NCBI GenBank assembly: GCA_023392635.1
Contig: JAEVYS010000071.1
Location: 19,278-83,277 of the forward strand
Source: Actinomycetes bacterium
Lineage (GTDB): Bacteria > Actinomycetota > Actinomycetes > Propionibacteriales > Propionibacteriaceae
DNA length: 64,000 nucleotides
Direction: 5' to 3'
Part shown: positions 14,965-23,630 of the stretch, in pieces
How positions within the stretch are numbered: position 1 is the first letter of the stretch
Layout of the letters: every line of letters begins with the position of its first letter
Notes under the pieces: generated by a model
What the model saw: the letters and a program-made list of their open reading frames with translations, nothing else
Databases searched by the model: none
What the model was told of the DNA's origin: nothing
Position numbers and translations under genes: made by a program

Positions 14965-15735
14965 TCAGGTCGCCCGGCGGTCGGGCGTACCGATCAGCCG
15001 GCGCCGCCCGGACACCCTCCCGGCGAGCGCGGCGCCCAGGGCGCGGACGTCGGCGACGTACGCGCCGGCCATCACCCGCCGGGGCGCCGGCTCGCCGGCG
15101 GCGAACACCGCAGCCACGGCCGGTTGCCAGGCGACCTTGCCCCAGACCGGAACCCCGAACTGGTGTGCGATCTCCCCCGAGCCGTAAGGCCTCCCCGGGC
15201 CCACGACAACCAGCCCGACCCGCTCCTCCCCCGCCCCGGCGACGACGAGCGGCAGGTAGAGGCGCAGCGCGGCGAGGTCGACCAGGCGGCTCCCGGTCAC
15301 GACGGCCACCGCGCTGCACGCCGCGACCAGGCCGGGCGGCAGCCCTTCGGGAGTCACCCGTCCGGCGTCCACCAGGACGGTGCGCCCGGCCGCCTCGAGG
15401 GCGTTCCCGAACTCGGGCCACACCGGCGAGAACAGGTCGACCATGCCGGGGTGGGAGAAGCCGGGCACGAAGTCGTGGCCCTCGGCGCCGAGCGGCACGG
15501 ACAGGTCGTCCAGGCACTCCGCCAGCGCCCGCCGCTCACGATGCGCCTGGAGCACGCCCCCCAGCCCGCGTCCGCCCGGATCGACGCCCTGCAGGTACCC
15601 GGCGAGCACGGACTAGTCGGGCTCGCGGTTGGCGTCGACCAGCAGCACCGGCCCGGGCCAGGTCACGGCGAGGGCGACCGAGAGGCTCGTGACACCCGGC
15701 GAGTGGCCGGCACCCGCCAGCAGGACGACGCTCAC
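14965..15735 (-). pseudogene. MinD/ParA-like (CpaE-type) protein with in-frame amber stop
   Basis: Translation from GTG 15735 gives SVVLLAGAGHSPGVTSLSVA, a ParA/CpaE-like strand with a P-G-V-T variant of Walker A, then VLLVDANREPD. A TAG at 15613-15615 follows, after which the same frame continues as SVLAGYLQGVDPGG for another 200 residues. One C-to-T change from CAG (Gln) would explain the stop. The rest has ParA-like order but no clear second ATP motif. The GTG overlaps the stop of the upstream SAF-domain gene (GTGA). Such a pair usually precedes cpaF in Tad loci, so this gene, like cpaF, seems inactivated. Read error or readthrough remain possible. Confidence 0.7.
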
Positions 15736-16343
15736 CGACGGCTCCCGGCGAGCCGCACCAGCACGAGTTCATCGCCGGCGGCCAGCCGCGCCACCCGCTC
15801 CGCCTCGCTCGCCGCGACGCTCACGTCGACGATCGACGCGCCGTCGGGCAGCACGGACGCTGCGGTCGCGATCCGGCCGGCGATGCTGGCCCCGACCGGC
15901 GGCTCCCCGCCTTCGCGTCCCACCGGCACCAACAGCACCTCCGTTCCCGGCGGCATCGGAGCGGAGGGCAGCCGGCCGGCAGCCAGGCGGAGCCCGAGCC
16001 GCACACTGCCCGCCTCGACCACCGCCGCACCGAAGGCGCGCGGGCTGAGCAGCGACCCCTCGGGGAGGTCGTAGAGCGCTGCCTGCCCCACCACCTCCTC
16101 GAGGTGGTCGGACGCCACGACCTCCACACCGGAGGCGGGCACGGCCGAGGTCACACCGAGGTCGGCGGCGGTGATCACCTGGTCGCGATACACCGTCCGC
16201 TTCACCGTGATCACCGACTGGGCGTTGCTGAGGTTGCTGTACAGCAGGGCGGCGCCGAGCCCGCCCAGGCACACGGCGAGCACACCGACCGCCATCCAGC
16301 GCAGGTTCCTGCGCGCCCTCAGCTGGCCCGTCACCTCGGCCAT
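15732..16343 (-). CDS. SAF-domain (CpaB/RcpC-like) membrane protein
   Basis: The protein has 203 residues. After a short basic N-terminus (QLRARRNLRW) comes one membrane helix (MAVGVLAVCLGGLGAALLYS). A SAF domain follows: VITVKRTVYRDQVITAADLGVTSAVPA, then LEEVVGQAALYDLPEGSLLSPRAF, as in CpaB/RcpC, which assists assembly of Tad pilus secretins or, in Gram-positive bacteria, pilus placement. ATG 16343 gives the basic start before the membrane helix. It overlaps the MinD-like gene by four bases. The protein looks intact although its partners are broken. Confidence 0.75.
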   Translation of the reverse strand: MAEVTGQLRARRNLRWMAVGVLAVCLGGLGAALLYSNLSNAQSVITVKRTVYRDQVITAADLGVTSAVPASGVEVVASDHLEEVVGQAALYDLPEGSLLSPRAFGAAVVEAGSVRLGLRLAAGRLPSAPMPPGTEVLLVPVGREGGEPPVGASIAGRIATAASVLPDGASIVDVSVAASEAERVARLAAGDELVLVRLAGSRR

Positions 16344-16505
16344 GGCCGCTCCCTCGTGCCGGGCGGCTGGACCGGGGGTGGAGCAGCGGCTCACCGGCGA
16401 TTCGGTGATCGTAGGGGACGGGCTCCGCGTTCGGGGAGGGGTCGGCGAAGATCTGTGGACGGAGCGGGGGCGAAGGCCGGCGCTCACCGGGATAGGTTTG
16501 GGCAC

Positions 16506-17051
16506 GTGAACGTCGATGCCCTGGCGGCCAGGTACCGGAGCCTGGTGGTCACCGCCTGCGAATGGCGGGCGATGGGGCTCGCCGAGCCGGAGGCGATGGC
16601 CGACGAGGTGTTCGGCCGGCTCGACCCGCGCAAGGACCACAGCCTCCGCGACCTGTACGCGTCCATCGGGAAGGTCGTGTTCGCCAGCTACCAGCGCTAC
16701 GCGGGCGCCTCCAGCGTGCTCGATCGCCTCCGCGGCGGCGCACTGATCGCTCCCCGTCCCAGGCGCAGCCCGTCCGATGACTTCCTGGCCGCCCTCAGCA
16801 ACCTCCGCGAGCACGACCGCGAGCTGATCCAGCTGCGGTTCTGGGACGAGTTGAGCGATGAGGAGGCCGCGGAGGCCCTGGGCCTCACCCGCGACGCGGT
16901 TCGCGAGCGCCTCGCGAAGGCGGGCACCCGGTACCTGTCGAAGCTGGGCCGCAGCCATCCCGATCTCGCGATCAGCGACATCGAGGACACCATCCGGAGC
17001 ATCAAGCCGGGCATCCACCGACGCTTCTTCGGCGGGTCGACGGGCCTGTGA
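16506..17051 (+). CDS. Sigma-70 family protein with region-4 HTH
   Basis: The protein has 181 residues from GTG 16506. The C-terminal half is a sigma region 4 or ECF-like helix-turn-helix: NLREHDRELIQLRFWDEL, then SDEEAAEALGLTRDAVRERLAKAGTRYL. The N-terminal part (AARYRSLVVTACEWRAMGLAEPEAMADEVFGRL) occupies the place of region 2 but is divergent. It is divergent from the SAF-domain gene, with 162 bp between them, and could regulate that locus. No anti-sigma gene follows. Confidence 0.7.
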   Translation: MNVDALAARYRSLVVTACEWRAMGLAEPEAMADEVFGRLDPRKDHSLRDLYASIGKVVFASYQRYAGASSVLDRLRGGALIAPRPRRSPSDDFLAALSNLREHDRELIQLRFWDELSDEEAAEALGLTRDAVRERLAKAGTRYLSKLGRSHPDLAISDIEDTIRSIKPGIHRRFFGGSTGL

Positions 17052-17067
17052 CGCTCGCCGGCGTCGC

Positions 17068-17985
17068 TCAGGTGGTGTGCAGCGCCAGGTAGAGCGTCGG
17101 CATCGCCACGATGCCCACGAGCAGGCTGACCGACGTCATGAACGCGGACAGCTCCACGTCCAGCCCCGCCTTGCCGGTGAAGCCGACGATCATGGCCGCG
17201 ATCGGGGAGAAGACCACCATCACCAGCACGAGGCGGGCCTCCGCCGGCAGTGGCAACAGCGTCCAGAACAGCACCGCCGCCACGGCGGCCGAGGCGTAGC
17301 GGATGGCCAGCATGCGGGCGGCCGCCCAGTACTTGCCCCGGTGCAGGCGCAGTTCGAGGCCGACGCCGATCATCAGCATGGCCAGGAACGGGTTCGCTGC
17401 GCCCACGGTCGACGTGAAGGTGATGAGCGGGTCGGGGAGCCGCAGGTCGAAGAGCTTGAGCAGCAGCAGCGCCACGTAGGTGACCAGGACCGGCGTGCGC
17501 AGCAGGCGTCGGGCCACCTCACCGAAACGGTTCCGGCCGGGTTCTCCGGCCAGCCCCATTCCCCACGCGTATCCGACCCCGGCACCGGCCACCGCGCCGC
17601 CGATGTCGAACAGCGAGGAGTAGATCATGGCCTGCGGGCCGACGAAGCCGGCCAGGTAGGGCGTGGCGAAGGCGCCGATGTTGTAGTTGCCGCCATGCAG
17701 CACGGCGAACGCCTGCTCGGCCCGGGAACGGCGCAGGTGGAACACGTAGGCCAGCGCCTGCTGCGCGACCCCCAGCCCCAGGCCCAGGGCGGTGAGTGCC
17801 AGCAGCGAGCGGTCCAGGGTGTAGCCGTTGAAGCTGGTGACCAGCGCGCACGGCAGGGTGACGTTCAGCACCAGCCTCGAGAACAGCAGGAAGTCGTGCC
17901 GGGTGACCCAGCCCAGGCGCTTGATGCCGAGCCCGATCCCGACGATCGCGACCAGCGACAGTGCCCGGGCGGCGATCTCCAGCAT
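17068..17985 (-). CDS. AEC (auxin efflux carrier) family transporter
   Basis: The protein has 305 residues and about ten membrane helices. It shows AEC family features: N-terminal LVLNVTLPCALVTSF, the central GGNYNIGAFATPYLAGFVGPQAMIYSSLFDIG and a repeat of the fold in the second half (LLRTPVLVTYVALLLLKLF, ANPFLAMLMIGVGLEL). Family members export or import organic anions such as malate or auxin-like acids. ATG 17985 begins the first helix; upstream codons are not hydrophobic. It is convergent with the sigma gene. Substrate unknown. Confidence 0.85.
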   Translation of the reverse strand: MLEIAARALSLVAIVGIGLGIKRLGWVTRHDFLLFSRLVLNVTLPCALVTSFNGYTLDRSLLALTALGLGLGVAQQALAYVFHLRRSRAEQAFAVLHGGNYNIGAFATPYLAGFVGPQAMIYSSLFDIGGAVAGAGVGYAWGMGLAGEPGRNRFGEVARRLLRTPVLVTYVALLLLKLFDLRLPDPLITFTSTVGAANPFLAMLMIGVGLELRLHRGKYWAAARMLAIRYASAAVAAVLFWTLLPLPAEARLVLVMVVFSPIAAMIVGFTGKAGLDVELSAFMTSVSLLVGIVAMPTLYLALHTT

Positions 17986-18116
17986 GGCTGGCAACCTACC
18001 CCGGCACCGCACGCTCCCCACCCGATGGGGTGCGGATGGACGGTTCGAGGCGCGGGCAACGGGTTTCAGCCTGCCGCCACCGGGAATAGCTTGACGTCGA
18101 GACAACCGGAGGTTCC

Positions 18117-19364
18117 GTGGCCCCAGAACAGCTGCCCGCGCTCCTGCGCCGGCTCGTCCTGCCGGTCTACCTCCCGACCGCGCTGTACAGCATCGGCGCC
18201 GCAGCCATCGTGCCCGTGGTGCCGCTGGTCGGCCTCGACCTGGGGCTCAGCGTGCCGCAGGTGGCGCTGCTCGGCACCGCGGTCGGGCTGCTGGCCGTGC
18301 TCGGTCCGCTGCCGACCGGCCAGCTCGTCGCGCGCATCGGCGAGCGGTCCGCGCTGGTGGCCGGCGGCCTCGTCTCCATCCTCGCCGTGGTCGGCTGCCT
18401 CGCCGCCGCCTGGCCCCAGGGGACGTCCCGCCCATCATGGTCGCCCGCCCTGTTCTGTGCCTCGATCCTGCTGATGGCACTGGGAGACCTGACCTGGGAC
18501 CTGGGCCGCCAGACCTACATCGCTGACGAGGTTCCCCTGCACCTGCGGGCGCGCGCGATGACGCTGTTCGGCGGCACCATGCGGGTCGGGCGCATCGTCG
18601 GCCCCCTGCTCGGCGCGGCGGCCATCACCCTCGCCGGTCCGGCGGCAGCCTTCATCGTGCACCTGGTCGGGGCGTGCGCCGGGTTGGTCCTGATCATGCT
18701 GTTCGTACCTCCCCGCCTCGCCTCCCCACCGCACAGTGCTGCCGCCGGACTCGACGCTCCCTCTCCGCGAGGGACGGTCCTGCGCCCACTGCTCCTCGTC
18801 GGCCTCGCCGTCCTCGTGCTGACGGCGGCGCGCACCAACCGGGACCTGCTGCTGCCCCTCCTCGGCCACGAGTTCGGACACCCCGAAGCCGTGGTGTCAC
18901 TGGTCTTCGCCGTGGCCGCAGCGGTCGAACTGGGCTTCATCCTGCCCGCCGGCACGGTGATGGACCGGTTCGGCCGGGCGGCGGTGCTCGTGCCGTGCCT
19001 GGCGCTGATGGGCGTCGGCTACCTGCTCGCGCCGCTGTCGGCCACCGTCCCCGGCTTCGTGGTGGTCTCGCTGGTGTTCGCCGTCGGGAACGGCCTCGGC
19101 GCCGGCATCAACAAGACCCTGAGCGCCGACCTCACCCCGTCCCGCAATCGCGCCGGCTGGCTGGGCCTGTGGAACAGCCTCACCAACGCCGGCGCCCTGC
19201 TCGGCCCGGGGCTGGTCGCTGTGGCCGCCTCGGCGGCCAGCGTGCTGTCGGCGAGCTTCGCGACCGGCTGGTTCACCCTGGCCGGCGCCGGCTGGGCGCT
19301 GTGGTGGTTACCGCGATTCGTGCCGGGACGCCCGCACGAACCTGCCGAGCCGCGGCTCGACTGA
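18117..19364 (+). CDS. MFS transporter
   Basis: The protein has 415 residues with twelve predicted membrane helices in two halves. The loop between helices 2 and 3 has ARIGERSALVAGG, the usual MFS cytoplasmic motif in degraded form, repeated in the second half as DRFGRAAVLVPC. It starts at GTG 18117 after a GGAGG site. Drug:H+ antiporters have this pattern but no substrate-defining motif is seen. It is a single gene. Confidence 0.85.
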   Translation: MAPEQLPALLRRLVLPVYLPTALYSIGAAAIVPVVPLVGLDLGLSVPQVALLGTAVGLLAVLGPLPTGQLVARIGERSALVAGGLVSILAVVGCLAAAWPQGTSRPSWSPALFCASILLMALGDLTWDLGRQTYIADEVPLHLRARAMTLFGGTMRVGRIVGPLLGAAAITLAGPAAAFIVHLVGACAGLVLIMLFVPPRLASPPHSAAAGLDAPSPRGTVLRPLLLVGLAVLVLTAARTNRDLLLPLLGHEFGHPEAVVSLVFAVAAAVELGFILPAGTVMDRFGRAAVLVPCLALMGVGYLLAPLSATVPGFVVVSLVFAVGNGLGAGINKTLSADLTPSRNRAGWLGLWNSLTNAGALLGPGLVAVAASAASVLSASFATGWFTLAGAGWALWWLPRFVPGRPHEPAEPRLD

Positions 19365-19398
19365 GTCCCGGCCCGCGGCCCACCGTTCCCGGGAGGGA

Positions 19399-20007
19399 TC
19401 AGTCGAAGATCGGGCCGACCGTGCGGGTCCGCTTGAGCTCGAAGAAGCCCGGGTAGGCGAGGACGTTCACGAAGCCGTCCCAGAGCTTGCCCGCCTCCTC
19501 GCCCTTCGGCGCGGGCGAGATCACCGGGCCGAACAGGCTCATGCCCTCGACGCGGATCACCGGCGTACCCACCTCGTCGCCGACCGCAGCGGTCACCTCG
19601 GCCTGAGCCGTCCGCAGCGCGGCATCGTTGGCGTCGGTGTCGCCGGCGTCCGCCAGCGTGACCGGGAGGCCGACCTCCAGCAGGGCCGCCTCGTGGGTGG
19701 CGCGCTCGTTCGGCTCCTTGTTCAGGTGGATGCGGGTGCCGAGAGCGGTGTAGAACCCGGCGAGCTTGTCAGGGTGCTGCTCCTGCACGGCCAGCGCCAC
19801 GCGGGCCCCGCCCCAGGCCTTGTCCATGGTCTCCCGGTACTCGGGGGAGAGGTCGCGTCCCTCGTTCAGCACCGAGAGGCTCATCACGTGGAATTGCACG
19901 TCCACGTCACGAACCCTGGCGACCTCGAGCGCCCAGCGCGATGTCATCCACGCCCACGGGCACAACGGGTCGAACCAGAGGTCCAGAGTCTTCGTTTCGG
20001 TTGTCAC
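19399..20007 (-). CDS. DsbA-family mycothiol-dependent reductase (Rv2466c-like)
   Basis: The protein has 202 residues. The thioredoxin-like N-terminus DLWFDPLCPWAWMTSRW, the VQFHVMSLSVLNEGRD segment, the cis-proline loop VGTPVIRVEGMSLFGPV and the C-terminal PGFFELKRTRTVGPIFD match actinobacterial Rv2466c, which reduces substrates using mycothiol. Rv2466c has CPWC; here the second position is Ala (C16-P-W-A19), so it should work by a monothiol mechanism with mycothiol resolving the intermediate. Length matches the family. It implies that the host makes mycothiol. Confidence 0.85.
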   Translation of the reverse strand: MTTETKTLDLWFDPLCPWAWMTSRWALEVARVRDVDVQFHVMSLSVLNEGRDLSPEYRETMDKAWGGARVALAVQEQHPDKLAGFYTALGTRIHLNKEPNERATHEAALLEVGLPVTLADAGDTDANDAALRTAQAEVTAAVGDEVGTPVIRVEGMSLFGPVISPAPKGEEAGKLWDGFVNVLAYPGFFELKRTRTVGPIFD

Positions 20008-20071
20008 CCGGCGAGTGTAGGCGGGTACGGAACCCGCTCCGCCGGTCGGGACAAGGGGTTACCCTCGAAAG

Positions 20072-20671
20072 GTGATCCGCTTCGTCGTCTTCGACCTGGG
20101 ACAGGTACTCTCGTCGCCCCCCGACCTGTACCGCACGCCCGCCCGGCTGATGGGGGTCGATCCGGACGCGTACGAGGCGCTGTACTGGGAACACCGGAGG
20201 GACTACGACGCCGGCGGGTCCCGCGTCGAGTACTGGCAGCCCATCCTCGAGGGCCTCGCCGTGCAGCCCACCGGCACCCTGATCAGCCGGCTGGCCACTC
20301 TGGACGCGGACCTGTGGCTCGAGCCCCGGCCCGAGGCGCTGGACATGGTCAACGGCGTCTACGCGTGGGGGGTCCGGACGGCGCTGCTCAGCAATGCGCC
20401 GCTGGTGATGGGCAAGCTGATCCGCCACACCGAGTGGGCCGGCCTGTTCGACCGCGTGTTCATCTCCGCCGAGTTGGGCCTGGTGAAGCCGGACCCCGAG
20501 GTGTTCCGGGTCGTCACCGACGAGCTGGGCGTCCGCCCCGACGAGATCGCCTTCATCGACGACCGCGAACCCAACGTGCGCGCGGCGCGAGAACGGGGCT
20601 GGCGGGCGCACCTGTGGGTGGACGACGCCGACTCGCTGGCCTGGCTCGACTCCATCTGCCACGCCGGCTGA
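20072..20671 (+). CDS. HAD-superfamily hydrolase (HAD-IA)
   Basis: The protein has 199 residues from GTG 20072. Motif I is VVFDLGQVL, the D-x-G variant of the FDLGxVL subgroup, with the nucleophile Asp kept and the second Asp replaced by Gly. Motif II is TALLSNAP. Motif III has the Lys in GLVKPDPEVF. Motif IV is FIDDREPNVRAA. A helical cap lies between motifs I and II. It probably dephosphorylates a small sugar phosphate or nucleotide; the substrate cannot be named. Confidence 0.85.
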   Translation: MIRFVVFDLGQVLSSPPDLYRTPARLMGVDPDAYEALYWEHRRDYDAGGSRVEYWQPILEGLAVQPTGTLISRLATLDADLWLEPRPEALDMVNGVYAWGVRTALLSNAPLVMGKLIRHTEWAGLFDRVFISAELGLVKPDPEVFRVVTDELGVRPDEIAFIDDREPNVRAARERGWRAHLWVDDADSLAWLDSICHAG

Positions 20672-20687
20672 TCCACGCCAGCCGTGA

Positions 20688-20714
20688 GTCAGGCGTTGCC
20701 TGTCAACGCCTGAC
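20688..20714. terminator. Bidirectional terminator
   Basis: GTCAGGCGTTG and CAACGCCTGAC form a perfect 11-bp stem with a 5-base loop (CCTGT), between two convergent genes. Confidence 0.75.
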
Positions 20715-20734
20715 CCACAGCTTGCGGGGGTGGG

Positions 20735-21913
20735 TCAGCGCAGGCAGACCGAGGCGGCGGGACCGAAGCCCGTGCTGATCCGGACGGGGTCGACAAGCAG
20801 GGCACGGCAGAGCCCCGTCGTGAGGACGCGCAGGCCGTTCATCGCCGCCGCGTCCGCGACGCCGTTGCCCGCGCAGCCGGCGAGCGACGCAGCCACCGGC
20901 ACCCGCGCGGAGCCCACGTAGAGCACCACCGGCCAACCGCGCCCGTCGCCGCAGGTGGACGCGTCGGCGTCCGGGCCACCCCCGCCGGGAGCGGCGAGGA
21001 CGGCACGCCAGGCCTTCGCGGCCGGGGCGCCGGTGAGCAGGACAGAGCTCCGGAAGGCACCGCGGTCGGCCTCCGCCTCGTAGAGGCAGACCGAGATCGT
21101 GTCCGCCTCCAGGCCCGACAGCGCGCTCGGCGACACGCTCGGCAGGGAGGTGGGGCAACCGTTCGGGTCCACCCCGTCCGGCACCACTTCGGCGGAATCG
21201 AGGATGCGGGTCGCGAGTTCCTCGTCGGCCACCCGCGCCGTGACGGTGAGCATCGCCGCGCCGAGGGTCCGGCTGTACTGCCGCCAGGCGTCCGAGCCGA
21301 GGTTCTCGAGGGGTTCCGAGCCGGCGGGCCGGAACGACAGGTGCATCGCCTGCCGGTCATCGGCCAGCGGCCGGGTGCACAGGATCGCCCGGACGCCCTC
21401 CCCCCCGCGGGCAAGGTCGACGTAGGGCCTGGTCGGGAAGTCCTTCAGGGAGCAGTGGTCCGAAGCGGGGGCGAACGCGTAGCCCCAGGACGCCGGGACC
21501 TGCACCCGGACGTCGCGGTAGGACTCCCAGCGGTACCCGTCCGCCGCGCGCGCGTCCCCGACGGCCGAGGAGTAGGGACCCGGGGCGGCCTGAGGGCCGG
21601 CGCTGGCTGCCGCCTTGTCGTCCACCGGCGCCGCGCCGCCCGCCGCCTCCGGCACTCCCGCCACCGTCGCGGCCGACGGCATGGCGGCGGTGGTGGCGAA
21701 GATGCGGGGAAGCACGACCCCAGCCCCGAGCACGACGGCGACCACGACGGCGGCCGCCGCCAGGACGCGGCCCCAGGGGCGCGTGGCGTCCCGGACGGAG
21801 GCGGTGATGCTTCCCGGATCGATCGGCCGGAAGGGCCGGCCCTCCAGCTGGCCGGCGAACGCGTCGCGGAACGCCTTCTCCTCCCGCTCGAACTCCTCGT
21901 CGACGCCGCTCAT
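20735..21913 (-). CDS. Membrane-anchored protein paired with the SigE-type sigma factor
   Basis: The protein has 392 residues. A cytoplasmic N-terminus of about 45 residues (EEFEREEKAFRDAFAGQLEG) precedes one membrane helix (VLAAAAVVVAVVLGAGVVLP). The long outside domain has several Cys residues that could pair. The start codon overlaps the stop of the sigma gene (ATGA), and in SigE-family operons a one-helix protein in this position usually acts as anti-sigma factor or co-regulator. The extracellular domain is not recognised. The anti-sigma role is inferred from position and topology. Confidence 0.65.
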   Translation of the reverse strand: MSGVDEEFEREEKAFRDAFAGQLEGRPFRPIDPGSITASVRDATRPWGRVLAAAAVVVAVVLGAGVVLPRIFATTAAMPSAATVAGVPEAAGGAAPVDDKAAASAGPQAAPGPYSSAVGDARAADGYRWESYRDVRVQVPASWGYAFAPASDHCSLKDFPTRPYVDLARGGEGVRAILCTRPLADDRQAMHLSFRPAGSEPLENLGSDAWRQYSRTLGAAMLTVTARVADEELATRILDSAEVVPDGVDPNGCPTSLPSVSPSALSGLEADTISVCLYEAEADRGAFRSSVLLTGAPAAKAWRAVLAAPGGGGPDADASTCGDGRGWPVVLYVGSARVPVAASLAGCAGNGVADAAAMNGLRVLTTGLCRALLVDPVRISTGFGPAASVCLR

Positions 21914-22458
21914 CGCCCACCTCCTCCCAGCTTCGCCCGCAGCGACAGCAGCGCCCGGTGCACGTGCGACCTCGCCGTGCCCTCCGGGCAGCCGAGGATC
22001 TGTGCGATCTCGGCGAAGGTCCGGTCCTCGTAGAAACGCAGCACGACCGCCGCCCGCTGGAGGGGTGGCAGCTCGCCGCACAGCCGCAGAGCCTGGTCGG
22101 CGTCCGCGAGGCCCTCGGCCGCGTCCGGGATGCTCGGGGCGGCGGACGACAGTTCCGGATCGGCCGTGGGGTACAGCCGGCGCACCTTGCGCCAGGCGGA
22201 GACGTGGGCGTTCACGATGCTGCGGCGGACGTAGGCGTCCACGTCACCGCGGGCCGAGATCTGCCGCCACCGGGGGTAGAGCCCGGCCAGTGCCTCCTGC
22301 ACGGCGTCGTGCGCGTCCTCGCGGTTGCGCGTGATCAGGTAGGCGAAACGCAGCAGGGCCGCGGAGCGCAGCGTGACGTAGTCCTCGAAGTCGCGGACGG
22401 CGGACGGCGTCGCGACCGATGCCGGCTCGCCCACCATCACCCCCTGCCAGACCGTCAC
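21910..22458 (-). CDS. SigE-family ECF RNA polymerase sigma factor
   Basis: The protein has 182 residues. Region 2 is VTLRSAALLRFAYLITRNREDAHDAVQEALAGLYPRW and region 4 is LPPLQRAAVVLRFYEDRTFAEIAQILGCPEGTARSHVHRALLSLR; both are typical of the actinobacterial SigE group (ECF). Starts at GTG 22458 or at codon 8, an ATG, are both possible. Regions 2 and 4 lie in the usual order without a long linker. It is coupled with the membrane gene downstream, which probably controls it. Confidence 0.88.
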   Translation of the reverse strand: MTVWQGVMVGEPASVATPSAVRDFEDYVTLRSAALLRFAYLITRNREDAHDAVQEALAGLYPRWRQISARGDVDAYVRRSIVNAHVSAWRKVRRLYPTADPELSSAAPSIPDAAEGLADADQALRLCGELPPLQRAAVVLRFYEDRTFAEIAQILGCPEGTARSHVHRALLSLRAKLGGGGR

Positions 22459-22494
22459 GCACTACCCACGCGGCGACGGCCGCTTTCGTTGCGA

Positions 22495-23541
22495 CTACTC
22501 CCCGGGGTACCTCACCCGCACCTGCGCGCGGATCTCGTCGAGCACCTCCATGATGGCGACCGTTTCGTCCAGGGGGAGCTGTGGCGACTCGGTGAAGCCG
22601 TCGGAGACCAGCTGGGCGAAGTGCGCCGCCTCGTGGGCCAGGCCGTGGTGCCCGGTGAGGAACGGGGCCTCGCTGCTGATGCTCACCCCGGACGGGCTGA
22701 CGAGTCGCAGCCGGGTGGGCTGGTAGAACTCCCCGTCGAGTTCGATGCGGGCCTGCGTTCCGCTGATGCTCGCCGTGGTCGGGGTCTTGGCCGCCATCGT
22801 GCAACTCACCAGGGCCTGCGCCTCGGGATGGTCGGCGTACCGGGTGAACAGCGCCGACACCTGCTCGTCCACCCCGCTGTCGGTGAGCAACCCGCTGGCC
22901 AGCACCGCACCCGGACGCCCGAGCACGAAGGACGCGAAGGAGACCGGGTAGATACCGAGGTCGAGCAGGGAGCCGCCGGCGAGGGCAGGGTCGTACAGCC
23001 GCGGTACCCGATTGCGGGGCAGCAACTGGCCGTGGTCGGCGATCAGCACCTCCAGAGTGCCCAGCGCGCCGTCGGCGAGCAACTGGCGCACGACGTCGAT
23101 GTGGGGCAGGAACCGCGCCCACATCGCTTCCATCAGCGCGACGTTGCGCTTGCGGGCCGCGGCCACCAGCCTGCGGGACTCCTTGGCGTTGCGGGTGAAC
23201 GGCTTCTCCACCAGCACGTGCTTGCCCGCCTCGATCGCGAGCAGCGCCTGGGGCAGGTGCTCACTGTGCGGCGACGCGATGTAGACGACGTCGACCTTGG
23301 GGTCGCTCACCAGGGCGTCGTAGGAGTCGTAGGCGGCCGCAACCTCGAACTCGTCGGCGAACGCACGCGCCCGCTCCATCGTCCGCGAACCGACGGCCAC
23401 CACGCGCTGGCGCGTCGCTGTGCGCAGCGCGCGGGCGAACATGTGCGCGATGTTGCCGGGCGCCAGCACGCCCCAGCCCAGTGGCGGGGCTGCGGCCGGA
23501 TCGGGGACGCGGGAGACCGGCAGGACCTGTGGAAACGCCAT
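22495..23541 (-). CDS. Gfo/Idh/MocA family oxidoreductase
   Basis: The protein has 348 residues. The N-terminal Rossmann fold has WGVLAPGNIAHMFARAL. The catalytic block is EKPFTRNAKES, with the conserved E-K-P. Further features are PHSEHLPQALLAIEAGKHVLVEKP and GGSLLDLGIYPVSFASFVLG. These enzymes oxidise or reduce sugars, inositols or trans-dihydrodiols with NAD(P). The initial residues before the fold are Pro-rich; ATG 23541 is taken. It is a single gene and the substrate is unknown. Confidence 0.88.
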   Translation of the reverse strand: MAFPQVLPVSRVPDPAAAPPLGWGVLAPGNIAHMFARALRTATRQRVVAVGSRTMERARAFADEFEVAAAYDSYDALVSDPKVDVVYIASPHSEHLPQALLAIEAGKHVLVEKPFTRNAKESRRLVAAARKRNVALMEAMWARFLPHIDVVRQLLADGALGTLEVLIADHGQLLPRNRVPRLYDPALAGGSLLDLGIYPVSFASFVLGRPGAVLASGLLTDSGVDEQVSALFTRYADHPEAQALVSCTMAAKTPTTASISGTQARIELDGEFYQPTRLRLVSPSGVSISSEAPFLTGHHGLAHEAAHFAQLVSDGFTESPQLPLDETVAIMEVLDEIRAQVRVRYPGE

Positions 23542-23630
23542 GGGCACAACTTACGGCGCTCGGGCACCCGCGCAACATGGCAGGCCCGGACGGCTAGCCT
23601 TCCGGCAGGAAATCAACCTGTGGGGAAATC

